From NCBI GenBank assembly GCA_036397975.1, contig DASWHW010000227.1, forward strand, positions 1-12,569: a stretch of DNA of 12,569 bases, written 5' to 3'. The DNA comes from SZUA-287 sp036397975 (GTDB lineage Bacteria; Bacteroidota; Ignavibacteria; UBA10030; UBA6906). Position 1 is the first letter of the stretch. Each line of letters opens with the position of its first letter. A program made the translations under genes and the position numbers. This document shows, piece after piece, positions 5,385-12,433 of this stretch. A model generated the notes under the pieces. That model saw nothing but the letters and a program-made list of their open reading frames with translations. It was not told the DNA's origin and did no database searches.

Positions 5385-6518
5385 TTACCTTCTTGTCGGT
5401 GCCCACGTGACAATACGTTGTCCGCTCAGGTATCGCCACCATGAAATCAATATTGACGTATTTACCGCAAGAAAGTACACGCTGATCCTCACAAAGATCA
5501 TATCTTGCATCTTCGGCCTTAGTAATCCTAGAACACCACATCCATAACACAAGAGCTGCAGCAGCAGTAGAGCGCTGTAGACCAATGAGTCATGCAGCAG
5601 CACGAGATTGGAAACAAAAGCCACAATTAGGAAGAAAGGCACTAACCAGCGAAGGAGTTTGTGACAGAACAACTGATATGAAAAGAGACCATACCGGAAA
5701 ATATTCAGAAGCTCCACGTGGCGAAAGAAAACTGTGAGCCCTCGCACCACTGTCCGAATCTTACGGTCCCATTCTCGCTTTTGATCTCCACTGTCCTGAT
5801 ATATACCAACCGCAAGGGGATCGCTGACACCTCGAAGCCCCACCTTCACGCTGTTCAACACCGTCCGGAAATCGCTCTGCATCTCGCCCGAAAAATCATC
5901 ACAAACTTCTTTTTTGGCAGCAAACAGCGAACCGCTGAGTCCAACCAGTGAGCCAGCCCTGGATTCCAGAGACCTCAACCACATTTCATATCGCACATAC
6001 AACCCCTCGCCACTTGGCTTTCCGTCCCGTCCGACCAACCGGTCCTCGCTACTTACGCATCCCACCGTGGGATCGGCAAAACCGGAAACCAGCTGCCGAA
6101 GCCCTGCTATCTCCATTGTGGTAGCCACATCGCTGAAGACAATGATATCGCCTGTCGCGCTCTCGACGGCTGCCTTCTGGGCATATTCCTTCCCCATTCT
6201 ATCTGGCATGTCAAGAAGCTCGATCCCCTGAGCACAATAGCCTCGAACTATCTCGTTTGTGCGATCGGTGGACCCATCTGAAGCTACAAGAACCTGGAGT
6301 TTCGCCCTTGGATAGTCAAGGCTGAGCGTGTTCCCCAGCTTCTCCTTTATCCGAGTTTCCTCATTATGAACCGTCACAATGAAGGTGACTGACGGATAAA
6401 ACTCGGCTCGCTTAACCTCGCTGCCACGCACCCAACCCACCAGAAGCAGTGTCAACGGATAACCGAAATAGGAGAAGAAAATGAGAAAAACAGAACCAAT
6501 AAGGAGCATTTCCGCCAT
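5385..6518 (-). CDS. Membrane family 2 glycosyltransferase (BcsA/HAS/IcaA-like fold)
   Basis: Numbering from the ATG at 6518, the 377-residue protein has an N-terminal membrane segment (about 4-30). A GT-A domain follows with FIVTVHNEETRI (46-57), ASDGSTDRT (79-87, Asp81), and FSDVATTM (128-135, Asp130) in the DxD position. SGSLFAA (195-201), a DF pair at 216-217 and a basic WDRKIRTVVRG (250-260) come next, where processive enzymes have Q(Q/R)xRW. Three hydrophobic segments end the protein. This layout belongs to inner-membrane GT2 enzymes that add or polymerise sugars in exopolysaccharide assembly. Without a clean QxxRW it may add a single sugar rather than polymerise. The frame can start 10 codons earlier at TTG 6548, but family members begin near the hydrophobic segment, so ATG 6518 (or ATG 6509, preceded by GCGGA) is preferred. 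It follows the GT4 gene by about 155 bp in the same direction. Confidence 0.8.
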   Translation of the reverse strand: MAEMLLIGSVFLIFFSYFGYPLTLLLVGWVRGSEVKRAEFYPSVTFIVTVHNEETRIKEKLGNTLSLDYPRAKLQVLVASDGSTDRTNEIVRGYCAQGIELLDMPDRMGKEYAQKAAVESATGDIIVFSDVATTMEIAGLRQLVSGFADPTVGCVSSEDRLVGRDGKPSGEGLYVRYEMWLRSLESRAGSLVGLSGSLFAAKKEVCDDFSGEMQSDFRTVLNSVKVGLRGVSDPLAVGIYQDSGDQKREWDRKIRTVVRGLTVFFRHVELLNIFRYGLFSYQLFCHKLLRWLVPFFLIVAFVSNLVLLHDSLVYSALLLLQLLCYGCGVLGLLRPKMQDMIFVRISVYFLAVNTSILISWWRYLSGQRIVTWAPTRR

Positions 6519-6534
6519 TTTGTGCGCGTTCTCT

Positions 6535-6657
6535 TTAGGTATATCCAATCCGTCGCCAACGTGCAGATAAAAAAATCCATGGACTGGCGCTAATTACTTG
6601 CCACCTTAGATCACGGGCCTTACACCCAATTCCGCGACACCAGTCTTTGATCTTCAT
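6535..6657 (-). CDS. Possible 40-codon small ORF between the GT4 and GT2 genes
   Basis: ATG at 6657-6655, preceded by GGGACA about six bases upstream, opens a frame of 40 codons to a TAA at 6537-6535. It begins MKIKDWCRGIGCKARDLRWQ and is basic, with two cysteines and five tryptophans. It fills the gap between the GT4 stop (6674) and the GT2 start (6518), giving tight spacing on both sides. I recognise no family. A chance open frame of this length is quite possible, and it cannot be told apart from a real small protein without comparison to related loci. Confidence 0.2.
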   Translation of the reverse strand: MKIKDWCRGIGCKARDLRWQVISASPWIFLSARWRRIGYT

Positions 6658-6673
6658 TGACTGTCCCACAGAA

Positions 6674-7804
6674 TCATTTACCGACACCTCCCCTGCCTGC
6701 TTTCTTGACCGTTCTCATATACATATCCAGATAATCATTGACCATTCTTTCAAGAGAAAAATGCCCGATTATTTTTTTTCGCGCCGCACGAGCCATATTC
6801 CGCCGTAGGGTTCCATTGTTGTAGAGAGACAAGCACCTCTCGGCAAAGTCCCGTGGATTGCGAGTATCCACGAGATATCCATCCCCCCCGTCTTCAATGA
6901 TCTCCCCTAGGCCTCCAACCCTGGGCACGACCGGCGTAACGCCGTGTGCCATGGCTTCGAGCACGCTCATGGGAATTCCTTCGTGCAATGAGGTGTTTAG
7001 AAAGACATCAAGCCCATCATAAAACGTGCAAACGTCGGAAACAAATCCTCTGAGCGTAAAGCACTCCTCTAATCCATACCTACTTATCAGCCTCTGAATG
7101 TCGCCCAGCATGGGCCCATCGCCGGCAAGTTCGAATCGAATCTCATGATCTTTCGCGCTCACCTCTTTCGCAACTTCAACCATCAAAGGATAGTCTTTAA
7201 CGGGAACGAAGCGACCCGCAGAACCAATCACGAAGCCGTGCTTCTCCCCGGCGTGATCGCGCAATTCAGGAATAACAATGCCATTACGGATGATTTCAAG
7301 ATTTCTTTCCTGGACACCATAGTCCCGAGTCAATGATTCCTTGATATCCGCGGAGACAGCAATCGTCTTATCGAACCTGGTTGCAAGCAACCTGTAGTTG
7401 GCGTGTGACTTTAGCCGATGCAACAGACTCCGCCTGCCATTATAAAGCTCCGGCATACCATGCTGTGTGCTGACAAGGGCCGCGTTTTCTCTTGAAGTCA
7501 GGGAAACGAGGTACGAAAGAATATTTTCCTTGTAACGGTGGGAATGGAGGATATGGGGTTCCTTCATCCTCACCATCCTTGCTGCCAACCTGACAATTTC
7601 AAGGAATGATCGCTTGCCCTCATCAAGAATACACGTGGGTATGCCTACACGCTCAAGCTCATCTGAAAGTCTGCCCTTGTTCAGGAGAATTACGAAAAGA
7701 TCGACCCCAGGCAGCGTGCTGAGCCCCCTGAGAAGATGAAAGGCCATCACTTCGGCTCCAGCCCACAGGTCGCCTGATATTAGATGGCAGATCCTAATCG
7801 TCAT
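6674..7804 (-). CDS. Family 4 glycosyltransferase (retaining, GT-B fold)
   Basis: Numbered from the ATG at 7804, the protein has 376 residues, a normal GT4 length. The N-terminal Rossmann domain starts TIRICHLISGDLWAGAEVM, with AGAE in place of the usual GGAE loop. TQHG (113-116) and RNGI (173-176) mark the linker region. The C-terminal domain has GSAGRFVPVKDYPLMVEVA (194-212), AGDGP (227-231) and NTSLHEGIPMSVLEAMAHG (270-288). The last of these contains the EX7E motif with Glu275 and Glu283, which bind the nucleotide-sugar donor. It probably adds a hexose or similar sugar to a lipid-linked intermediate at the cytoplasmic face. The frame also has a GTG at 7828, but neither start has a good ribosome site and homologues begin at this ATG. 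It is separated from the methyltransferase upstream by a GC-rich gap and is followed by the membrane GT2. Confidence 0.85.
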   Translation of the reverse strand: MTIRICHLISGDLWAGAEVMAFHLLRGLSTLPGVDLFVILLNKGRLSDELERVGIPTCILDEGKRSFLEIVRLAARMVRMKEPHILHSHRYKENILSYLVSLTSRENAALVSTQHGMPELYNGRRSLLHRLKSHANYRLLATRFDKTIAVSADIKESLTRDYGVQERNLEIIRNGIVIPELRDHAGEKHGFVIGSAGRFVPVKDYPLMVEVAKEVSAKDHEIRFELAGDGPMLGDIQRLISRYGLEECFTLRGFVSDVCTFYDGLDVFLNTSLHEGIPMSVLEAMAHGVTPVVPRVGGLGEIIEDGGDGYLVDTRNPRDFAERCLSLYNNGTLRRNMARAARKKIIGHFSLERMVNDYLDMYMRTVKKAGRGGVGK

Positions 7805-7828
7805 CGTGCTTTCGGTCCGCGGCTTCAC

Positions 7829-8136
7829 CTAGCAAGCGGCAGGTAATACGGTGGACGCGAAGGGGATTACGCAGAAATGTCCCCGTTTCTTAGGAGCCGC
7901 GGTCGTTCGGTCAGATCGCGCCCTGTGTCAGTCTTATGGCGTCAACCCCTGATTCTTGCCGGGGCGGGCGTGGAGCGCGGCGGATGACGCGCTCCTTATC
8001 CGGCTGTCCGCTGCTGCCGCAGACGGGTGAGGGCGTTGGCTTTTCATTCCCAACGCATCCCCGGAGCAGTCGTAGGTCAACCGGGCGTATCAGCACAAGG
8101 ATTTCTGGTGGGATGCGGGTGGCGCGTATCATCGCT
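7829..8136. other. 308-bp GC-rich gap without a recognised gene
   Basis: Both strands have open frames here (about 73 and 86 codons), but neither product resembles a known protein and each overlaps the other. The composition is richer in G and C than the methyltransferase gene beside it. GGGGACATTTCT on the - strand (around 7873-7884) recalls sequence often seen next to IS elements, so this may be a decayed mobile-element scar. It separates the ligase-deacetylase-methyltransferase run from GT4-GT2. No promoter or terminator was found by eye. Confidence 0.4.
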
Positions 8137-9120
8137 TCATTGATCGTTCTTGGCTATCACCAACATACTTGGTGTGAAAATCAACCTGCCAAATGAAAGG
8201 ATGGAAAGCATTTTGCACAAGTAAAAATAGAGAGGGCGCCAAAAGTCGCCTGGATTCCTAACTAAAAGGTCGGACGGAACAGCAGTGACATGGGTGAAAC
8301 CCAGTTCCTTCAGTCGTGTCACAAGATAGCGACGAGAAAACACATATAAGTGTTCTGAGTTAAAGAACTTGATGTGATCTTGCATCTCCGACTTCATACG
8401 ACTCTCAACCGCACGAATCACAAACTGCCACAGTCGAATCAGCAGATATCGGTTGGGTACCCGAATAATTAATACCCCATTCTTCGAAATCAGATCTGGT
8501 AAGGCTCTCCATAGCTTGTACAGTTCTGGTTCGTAGTAAATCACATCACTCATGATGATTACACCAAATTTGAAGGCCTTCGACTGCAGTGCGTTGACGT
8601 CACCGCATAACGTCCGAAAACCATATTTCTGCGCCGCATAATTGCAGGCCTCTTGGGACAGATCGTTGAGTACAACGTGTAGGTCGGGTCGGCGCTTTTT
8701 CAGCGTCGCCAGCAGATGGCCCTTCGCTCCCCCAACGTCCAGGACATTGCCTCCCTCCACAGCAGCAAGGTCAGCCACCGTGCATATTTGGTCAAATATT
8801 CGGCGTCTGCGATCCAGAAAATAGACTTCGTCTTTGTATGCTTGCTCAAAATGTGATTGGATGACTCTAGAATCAATCCGCTTGTCTGAGAACAACAGCC
8901 CACATCGCGTGCACGCTCGTAGGCTCACTAAGGTCGAGTAATAAATGTACTGTCCGACGACGTCAAATGATCGCCATTTGCAGTCCGGACATTCCTGCAA
9001 TTCCTCAGCCTGCACTTTTCTGAAATTGTGGCTTAGCCCATAGTCGATCCATCTCACGGGATGAATGAATCCCTTGTTAAACTGAAGCACTTCTAACATC
9101 TTCTGTCTTTGCTCTTCCAT
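8137..9120 (-). CDS. SAM-dependent methyltransferase with N-terminal zinc ribbon
   Basis: The 327-residue protein starts with a short region carrying two cysteine pairs, CPDC (44-47) and CTRCG (70-74), which should bind zinc. A class I methyltransferase domain follows: motif I is NVLDVGGAKGHL (125-136), an acidic residue at LND (151-153) ends strand 2, and IIMSDVIYYEPEL (188-200) is the motif IV region. A C-terminal segment of about 100 residues contains IKFFNSEHLYVFS and hydrophobic stretches. Methyltransferases with this CxxC head occur in O-antigen and exopolysaccharide clusters and methylate sugars or sugar intermediates, but the substrate is unknown. The ATG at 9120 has no strong ribosome site. 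It lies 43 bp after the deacetylase in the same direction, so the two are probably co-transcribed. Confidence 0.8.
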   Translation of the reverse strand: MEEQRQKMLEVLQFNKGFIHPVRWIDYGLSHNFRKVQAEELQECPDCKWRSFDVVGQYIYYSTLVSLRACTRCGLLFSDKRIDSRVIQSHFEQAYKDEVYFLDRRRRIFDQICTVADLAAVEGGNVLDVGGAKGHLLATLKKRRPDLHVVLNDLSQEACNYAAQKYGFRTLCGDVNALQSKAFKFGVIIMSDVIYYEPELYKLWRALPDLISKNGVLIIRVPNRYLLIRLWQFVIRAVESRMKSEMQDHIKFFNSEHLYVFSRRYLVTRLKELGFTHVTAVPSDLLVRNPGDFWRPLYFYLCKMLSILSFGRLIFTPSMLVIAKNDQ

Positions 9121-9163
9121 TTGATAGTTACCAGAACGCGTGGTGCGACTTGCACAATGCGCC

Positions 9164-10195
9164 TCACAATAAGTTGACTATTCGCGATCCGAACATCGCT
9201 TCCGTAGAGGCCATATCCTGATGAATGGCAATCCTCTTGATTGTAAAAGGGTTAGCCCCCTGGCGATGCCATCCATTCTGGGTGGTCACCGCCAGGTGGT
9301 AGCCCGCCTCCCGAACCATTTCGCTCAATCTGTCCGAAAAACTCCCGTTCGGGTAACTGAAAGAGATGAAGTTAGTGTTTGTAACCTTGTGACCAATCAA
9401 AACGTCCATCGATTGTCTCAGTTCATGCTGAACCTGTTCCTCTGTCAGAGTCGTCAGGAGCGGATGCCCGGCGGTGTGCGACCCAAAACACACGAGGCCA
9501 GAACGAGACATTTCCCGCACCTCTTCCCAAGACAAAAACGCACGACCTGCTGGGGTCGAATCCTCACCTAAGGTAGCAGATAATTCCGATAGAACCTCCT
9601 CAATCTTCTCGATCCTATACGGTTTAAGGAGAGCAATTGCCCTTTCCAATCTCGTCTCATGCGTTCCCGATATGGACGCAAGTTCTCTTAGTAGAGGATC
9701 GCTGAAAGGCCAAGCGCATTTCGCAAGATTCCAGGATTGAGCAATGCGGTCTAATAGACATCCTACGCGATCTGTCCAAAACCACCGGTCAGTCCCGATA
9801 AAATCCGTTGGCAGGAAAACGGTCGCTGGGGCTTCATGCACTTTGAGGATCGGATATGCATACTCGTAGAAGTCGCACCAACCATCATCGAAGGTGAGGA
9901 CACATAAGGGCTTTTTTCGCAGATCCTGAGCATCGTTGTGCTGACCCGATACCAAATAGGAGAGAGGAATAATTTCAAAATGATTCCGTAAATATCGAAG
10001 ATGGAGGTCTAGGGTATTGGGTTCAACAACCATTCCTGCCTGCACAGCGGGGCCCATCTCTTTCATTGGGATTACGCGGTGGTACACTAGGACTGCAATA
10101 TCGTCCCTCGAATATCGCCCCAGCTTCCAGGAATTGACGCCGGCGAGATGCAAGAAAGAAGCCAGCACGGATTTAACCTTGATCGATGCTTTCAT
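9164..10195 (-). CDS. Polysaccharide deacetylase (NodB homology, carbohydrate esterase family 4)
   Basis: The 343-residue product has the CE4 motifs in order. VLTFDDGW (99-106) contains the catalytic base Asp103 and metal ligand Asp104. SHTAGHPLL (239-247) gives metal ligands His240 and His244. FSYPNGSFS (279-287) is the R/YPxG-type motif. Such enzymes remove N- or O-acetyl groups from polysaccharides or amino sugars using a metal ion. An insertion of about 80 residues (roughly 140-220) between motifs 1 and 2 is rich in basic and acidic residues, and the N-terminus has only a weak hydrophobic stretch, so a signal peptide is not obvious. CE4 proteins with this arrangement are common in exopolysaccharide loci. 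It sits 63 bp after the ligase gene and 43 bp before the methyltransferase, consistent with an operon. The ATG at 10195 lacks a clear ribosome site; AGGAG lies about 30 bases upstream. Confidence 0.85.
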   Translation of the reverse strand: MKASIKVKSVLASFLHLAGVNSWKLGRYSRDDIAVLVYHRVIPMKEMGPAVQAGMVVEPNTLDLHLRYLRNHFEIIPLSYLVSGQHNDAQDLRKKPLCVLTFDDGWCDFYEYAYPILKVHEAPATVFLPTDFIGTDRWFWTDRVGCLLDRIAQSWNLAKCAWPFSDPLLRELASISGTHETRLERAIALLKPYRIEKIEEVLSELSATLGEDSTPAGRAFLSWEEVREMSRSGLVCFGSHTAGHPLLTTLTEEQVQHELRQSMDVLIGHKVTNTNFISFSYPNGSFSDRLSEMVREAGYHLAVTTQNGWHRQGANPFTIKRIAIHQDMASTEAMFGSRIVNLL

Positions 10196-10258
10196 GTTGT
10201 AGACGAATCGTTAGATATTGAAACTCCTTCGCTATTCCCGCGCCGCAGTTTCTTGAGC

Positions 10259-11512
10259 TCAGGATTTCCCGATTTCCAACCCACGCTCGAGTGCCATTGA
10301 CTTTGAAGTATCCGCATTGTCAACGATCTTCCTGGTTGCGACAATCATTGCGGAGAGGTACCAATAGTGCGGATAGAACAAAACCGACAAAAATGTACCT
10401 GACGCAAAAAAGCCAGCGAGGCTCGCCATAAACGCTATCGATAAGACATGCGCGAATCTATGGCTATCACTGTCCATCGACAGCTTCTTTAGATATCTGA
10501 GATCGCGCAGGTTCGCTCCAAGAAGAAACAGGTAGAGTATTGTGCCGGGGATACCCAATTCAGCTAACAGGGTAAACCACAATGAATGCGCTGCTCTTCC
10601 CCACATGTTATGCGGCAGTGATGCGGGTTGATATTCCGGGAAACGGACTGGAAAATTTCCGGGACCCACGCCCAACGGATGATCCTTAAACATGTCCCAG
10701 CCCGCCTGCCACGAGTCTAATCTGCCTTTTGCGGTTCCCTCGTCAGTTTTCTTGATAGTTTCCATTCTGTCCCAGTATTTTTGATCTGAAACACCATAGA
10801 CGCCCACCGCAAGGACAGCTATCAAGACCAGGGAAAGGACTTTCCGTGGACTCATTAACCAAACTACCGCCAAAACTACTAACAACCCCACAAGTCCACC
10901 CCGAGACCCAGAGCTAACAATACTCGCCACACACAGCAAAGAGGTAACCATGTAGGCCAGCTTCACTATCCACTTGCGCTCGTAAAGAAACAGACAAAGA
11001 GCGAATGGCAACATCACGTTTATCAAAAGTGCAACATCGTTTTCGTCACCAAGAAACGACGAGCCCGCTACGCCGAAACCAAGAATGCCGTTTATCGCGA
11101 TGTAGAACGCCAGAAGGATCCACCACCTCATGAAGGCGTGCAGCCTCTCATATCTGTCTACAAATAGGACAACAGAGATAAGAAACGGAAGCAACAAGAA
11201 GAACCCTTCAGTTTGCTTGTAAGCCAGGAAATTGTTGGTCGCAAAAGGAACGTGGAGAGCGAGCAAACACAACATGAGCACAATGCAAGAAGATTGCGGA
11301 CTCGCCACCAAACGAATATTGCCGTGCTTGAGCCATGTAATAAGCATCAGTGGTATGAGAACCAAGGTCGGTCTGAGTGCGCCAATGACACCGAACTTGT
11401 CCTGTGGGCGGCCGTACTCCAAGACCAAGAAAAGTATTACGAGTAAGAAGCCAAAACCTGTGGACTTCGATTCCTGCACATCATGCGGGGACCTAATGCC
11501 CTTGGATCTCAC
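10259..11512 (-). CDS. O-antigen ligase/polymerase-type membrane protein (WaaL/Wzy-like)
   Basis: The 417-residue protein has about ten to twelve hydrophobic segments. SSGSRGG (200-206) follows a membrane helix, and a large periplasmic loop contains GRLDSWQAGW (263-272), HPLGVGPGNF (278-287) and HSLWFTLLAELG (309-320). This is the pattern of the Wzy_C/O-antigen ligase family, which polymerises lipid-linked repeat units or transfers finished glycan to lipid A or to protein. Ligases and polymerases cannot be separated reliably by sequence. LEYGRPQDK (31-39) near the N-terminus resembles members found in exopolysaccharide clusters. The start is a GTG at 11512, chosen because AGGTGA lies three bases upstream. 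It is the first recognised gene of the - strand run, and the IS66 fragment ends 275 bp upstream, so any earlier operon genes may have been lost. Confidence 0.8.
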   Translation of the reverse strand: MRSKGIRSPHDVQESKSTGFGFLLVILFLVLEYGRPQDKFGVIGALRPTLVLIPLMLITWLKHGNIRLVASPQSSCIVLMLCLLALHVPFATNNFLAYKQTEGFFLLLPFLISVVLFVDRYERLHAFMRWWILLAFYIAINGILGFGVAGSSFLGDENDVALLINVMLPFALCLFLYERKWIVKLAYMVTSLLCVASIVSSGSRGGLVGLLVVLAVVWLMSPRKVLSLVLIAVLAVGVYGVSDQKYWDRMETIKKTDEGTAKGRLDSWQAGWDMFKDHPLGVGPGNFPVRFPEYQPASLPHNMWGRAAHSLWFTLLAELGIPGTILYLFLLGANLRDLRYLKKLSMDSDSHRFAHVLSIAFMASLAGFFASGTFLSVLFYPHYWYLSAMIVATRKIVDNADTSKSMALERGLEIGKS

Positions 11513-11787
11513 AAGTCACCTATTTGTGCTATTTCGAGAAGGACATTCGCGTACTCTCGCTTGCGAGTGCACGGGACGATTTGGCCTAACGTGGCTGCAT
11601 GAATACCATCCGCACATCTTGCCGCGCCGGAACAAGATAGGCAATCGCGCGTAAAAGGTGCGTCCCTTGAGAAGCGTGGACGATTACCCCCACCATGGCC
11701 CGCTACTAGCACATCGATACCAGCTCCCCGCTTCCTGCCCGTCGACCTAGCGCGGCAGTTATTGCCCTGGACGTTCGAGCAACCTCC
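11513..11787. other. 275-bp region upstream of the ligase gene, up to the IS66 tip
   Basis: A - strand frame from GTG 11712 encodes 67 residues with four cysteines (CLSCSGAARC and a later Cys) and stops at the TGA at 11511-11509, overlapping the ligase GTG as GTGA. This could be a real coupled small gene, the tail of a gene cut by the IS66 insertion, or chance; I recognise no family. A 6-bp inverted repeat (ATCTTG/CAAGAT, 11616-11638) and a short palindrome (CTCGC-TT-GCGAG, 11556-11567) are also present. No convincing promoter was found. Confidence 0.3.
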
Positions 11788-12433
11788 GTAACCGTTCGGC
11801 CAAGGCCGTCTTGACGGCCGGCAAGTGAGTCAGGCAGCGAGTTCGAGTTGGGTGTCGCCGCGCAGGGCATCGGCGACGTTCCAGGGCAGCAGGTCGTCAA
11901 TGCGGTTGATGGGGTGCTCGGCGATGTGCTCGAGGAGGTAGCGCAAATAGGCCTCGGGATCCAGGTCGTTCAGCTTGGCGGTGCCGATCAGGCTGTAGAT
12001 TGCGGCGGCGCGGCTGCCGCCGGCGTCGGAGCCGCAGAAGAGATAGTTCTTGCGTCCCAATGCGACCACCCGCAGCGCTCGCTCCGCGGCGTTGTTGTCG
12101 ATCTCGATGCGGCCATCGTCGCGGTAACGGCTCAACGCCGTCCAGCGCGAGAGGATGTAGCTGATGGCCTTGGCGAGCTCCGACTTCTTCGACACGCGCG
12201 CGAGCGTCTGACGTAACCATTCGCGCATTGCATCGAGCAGTGGTCCGGCTCGCGCCTGCCGGCTTGCCATCCGCTCAGCGGGCGGGCGGCCGCGGATCTC
12301 GGCCTCGATCGCGTAGAGCGCGCCGATTCTCTCCAGCGCCTCGGCGGCGATCGGGGACTGATTTGCCTCATGCAGCTCGTAGAAGGCGCGCCGGGCGTGG
12401 GCCCAGCACGCCGCTTCCCGAATGCGTTCGACG
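11788..12433 (-). mobile_element. IS66-family remnant (tnpC end and terminal repeat)
   Basis: The + strand GTAACCGTTCGGCCAAGGCC at 11788-11807, with GTCTTGACGG directly after it, resembles an IS66-type terminal inverted repeat, which typically begins GTAA. It lies just beyond the tnpC stop. The fragment extends to about 12433, where IS3-type sequence begins. Only this end is present; tnpA, tnpB and the start of tnpC are not in the window. Confidence 0.7.
11830..12433 (-). pseudogene. tnpC: C-terminal half of IS66-family transposase tnpC, interrupted by an IS3-type element
   Basis: From about 12433 down to the TGA at 11832-11830, the frame encodes ERIREAACWAHARRAFYELH and then IEIDNNAAERALR with the catalytic Glu of the IS66 DDE domain. 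KNYLFCGSDAGGSRAAAIYS and the C-terminal NRIDDLLPWNVA region follow. These are hallmark IS66 TnpC segments. The open frame begins at a TTG at 12480, but its first 15 or so residues come from the right end of an inserted IS3-type element, so it is a chance fusion. The N-terminal zinc-finger and first catalytic residues lie beyond the insertion and outside the window. Composition is GC-rich compared with the neighbouring ligase. Confidence 0.85.

Noticed and set aside
6565..6662. Possible - strand terminator: GACTGG...CCAGTC followed by seven T (A-run at 6569-6575)
   Set aside because: The arms are over 50 bases apart and the T-run is separated from the stem by six bases, so it does not fit an intrinsic terminator.
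7911..8196. Overlapping open frames of 73 (-) and 86 (+) codons in the GC-rich gap
   Set aside because: They overlap on opposite strands, one runs into the methyltransferase 3' end, and neither product shows a known motif or start signal.
11616..11638. ATCTTG/CAAGAT inverted repeat upstream of the ligase
   Set aside because: Only 6 bp with an 11-base loop and no nearby promoter; expected by chance in a window this size.
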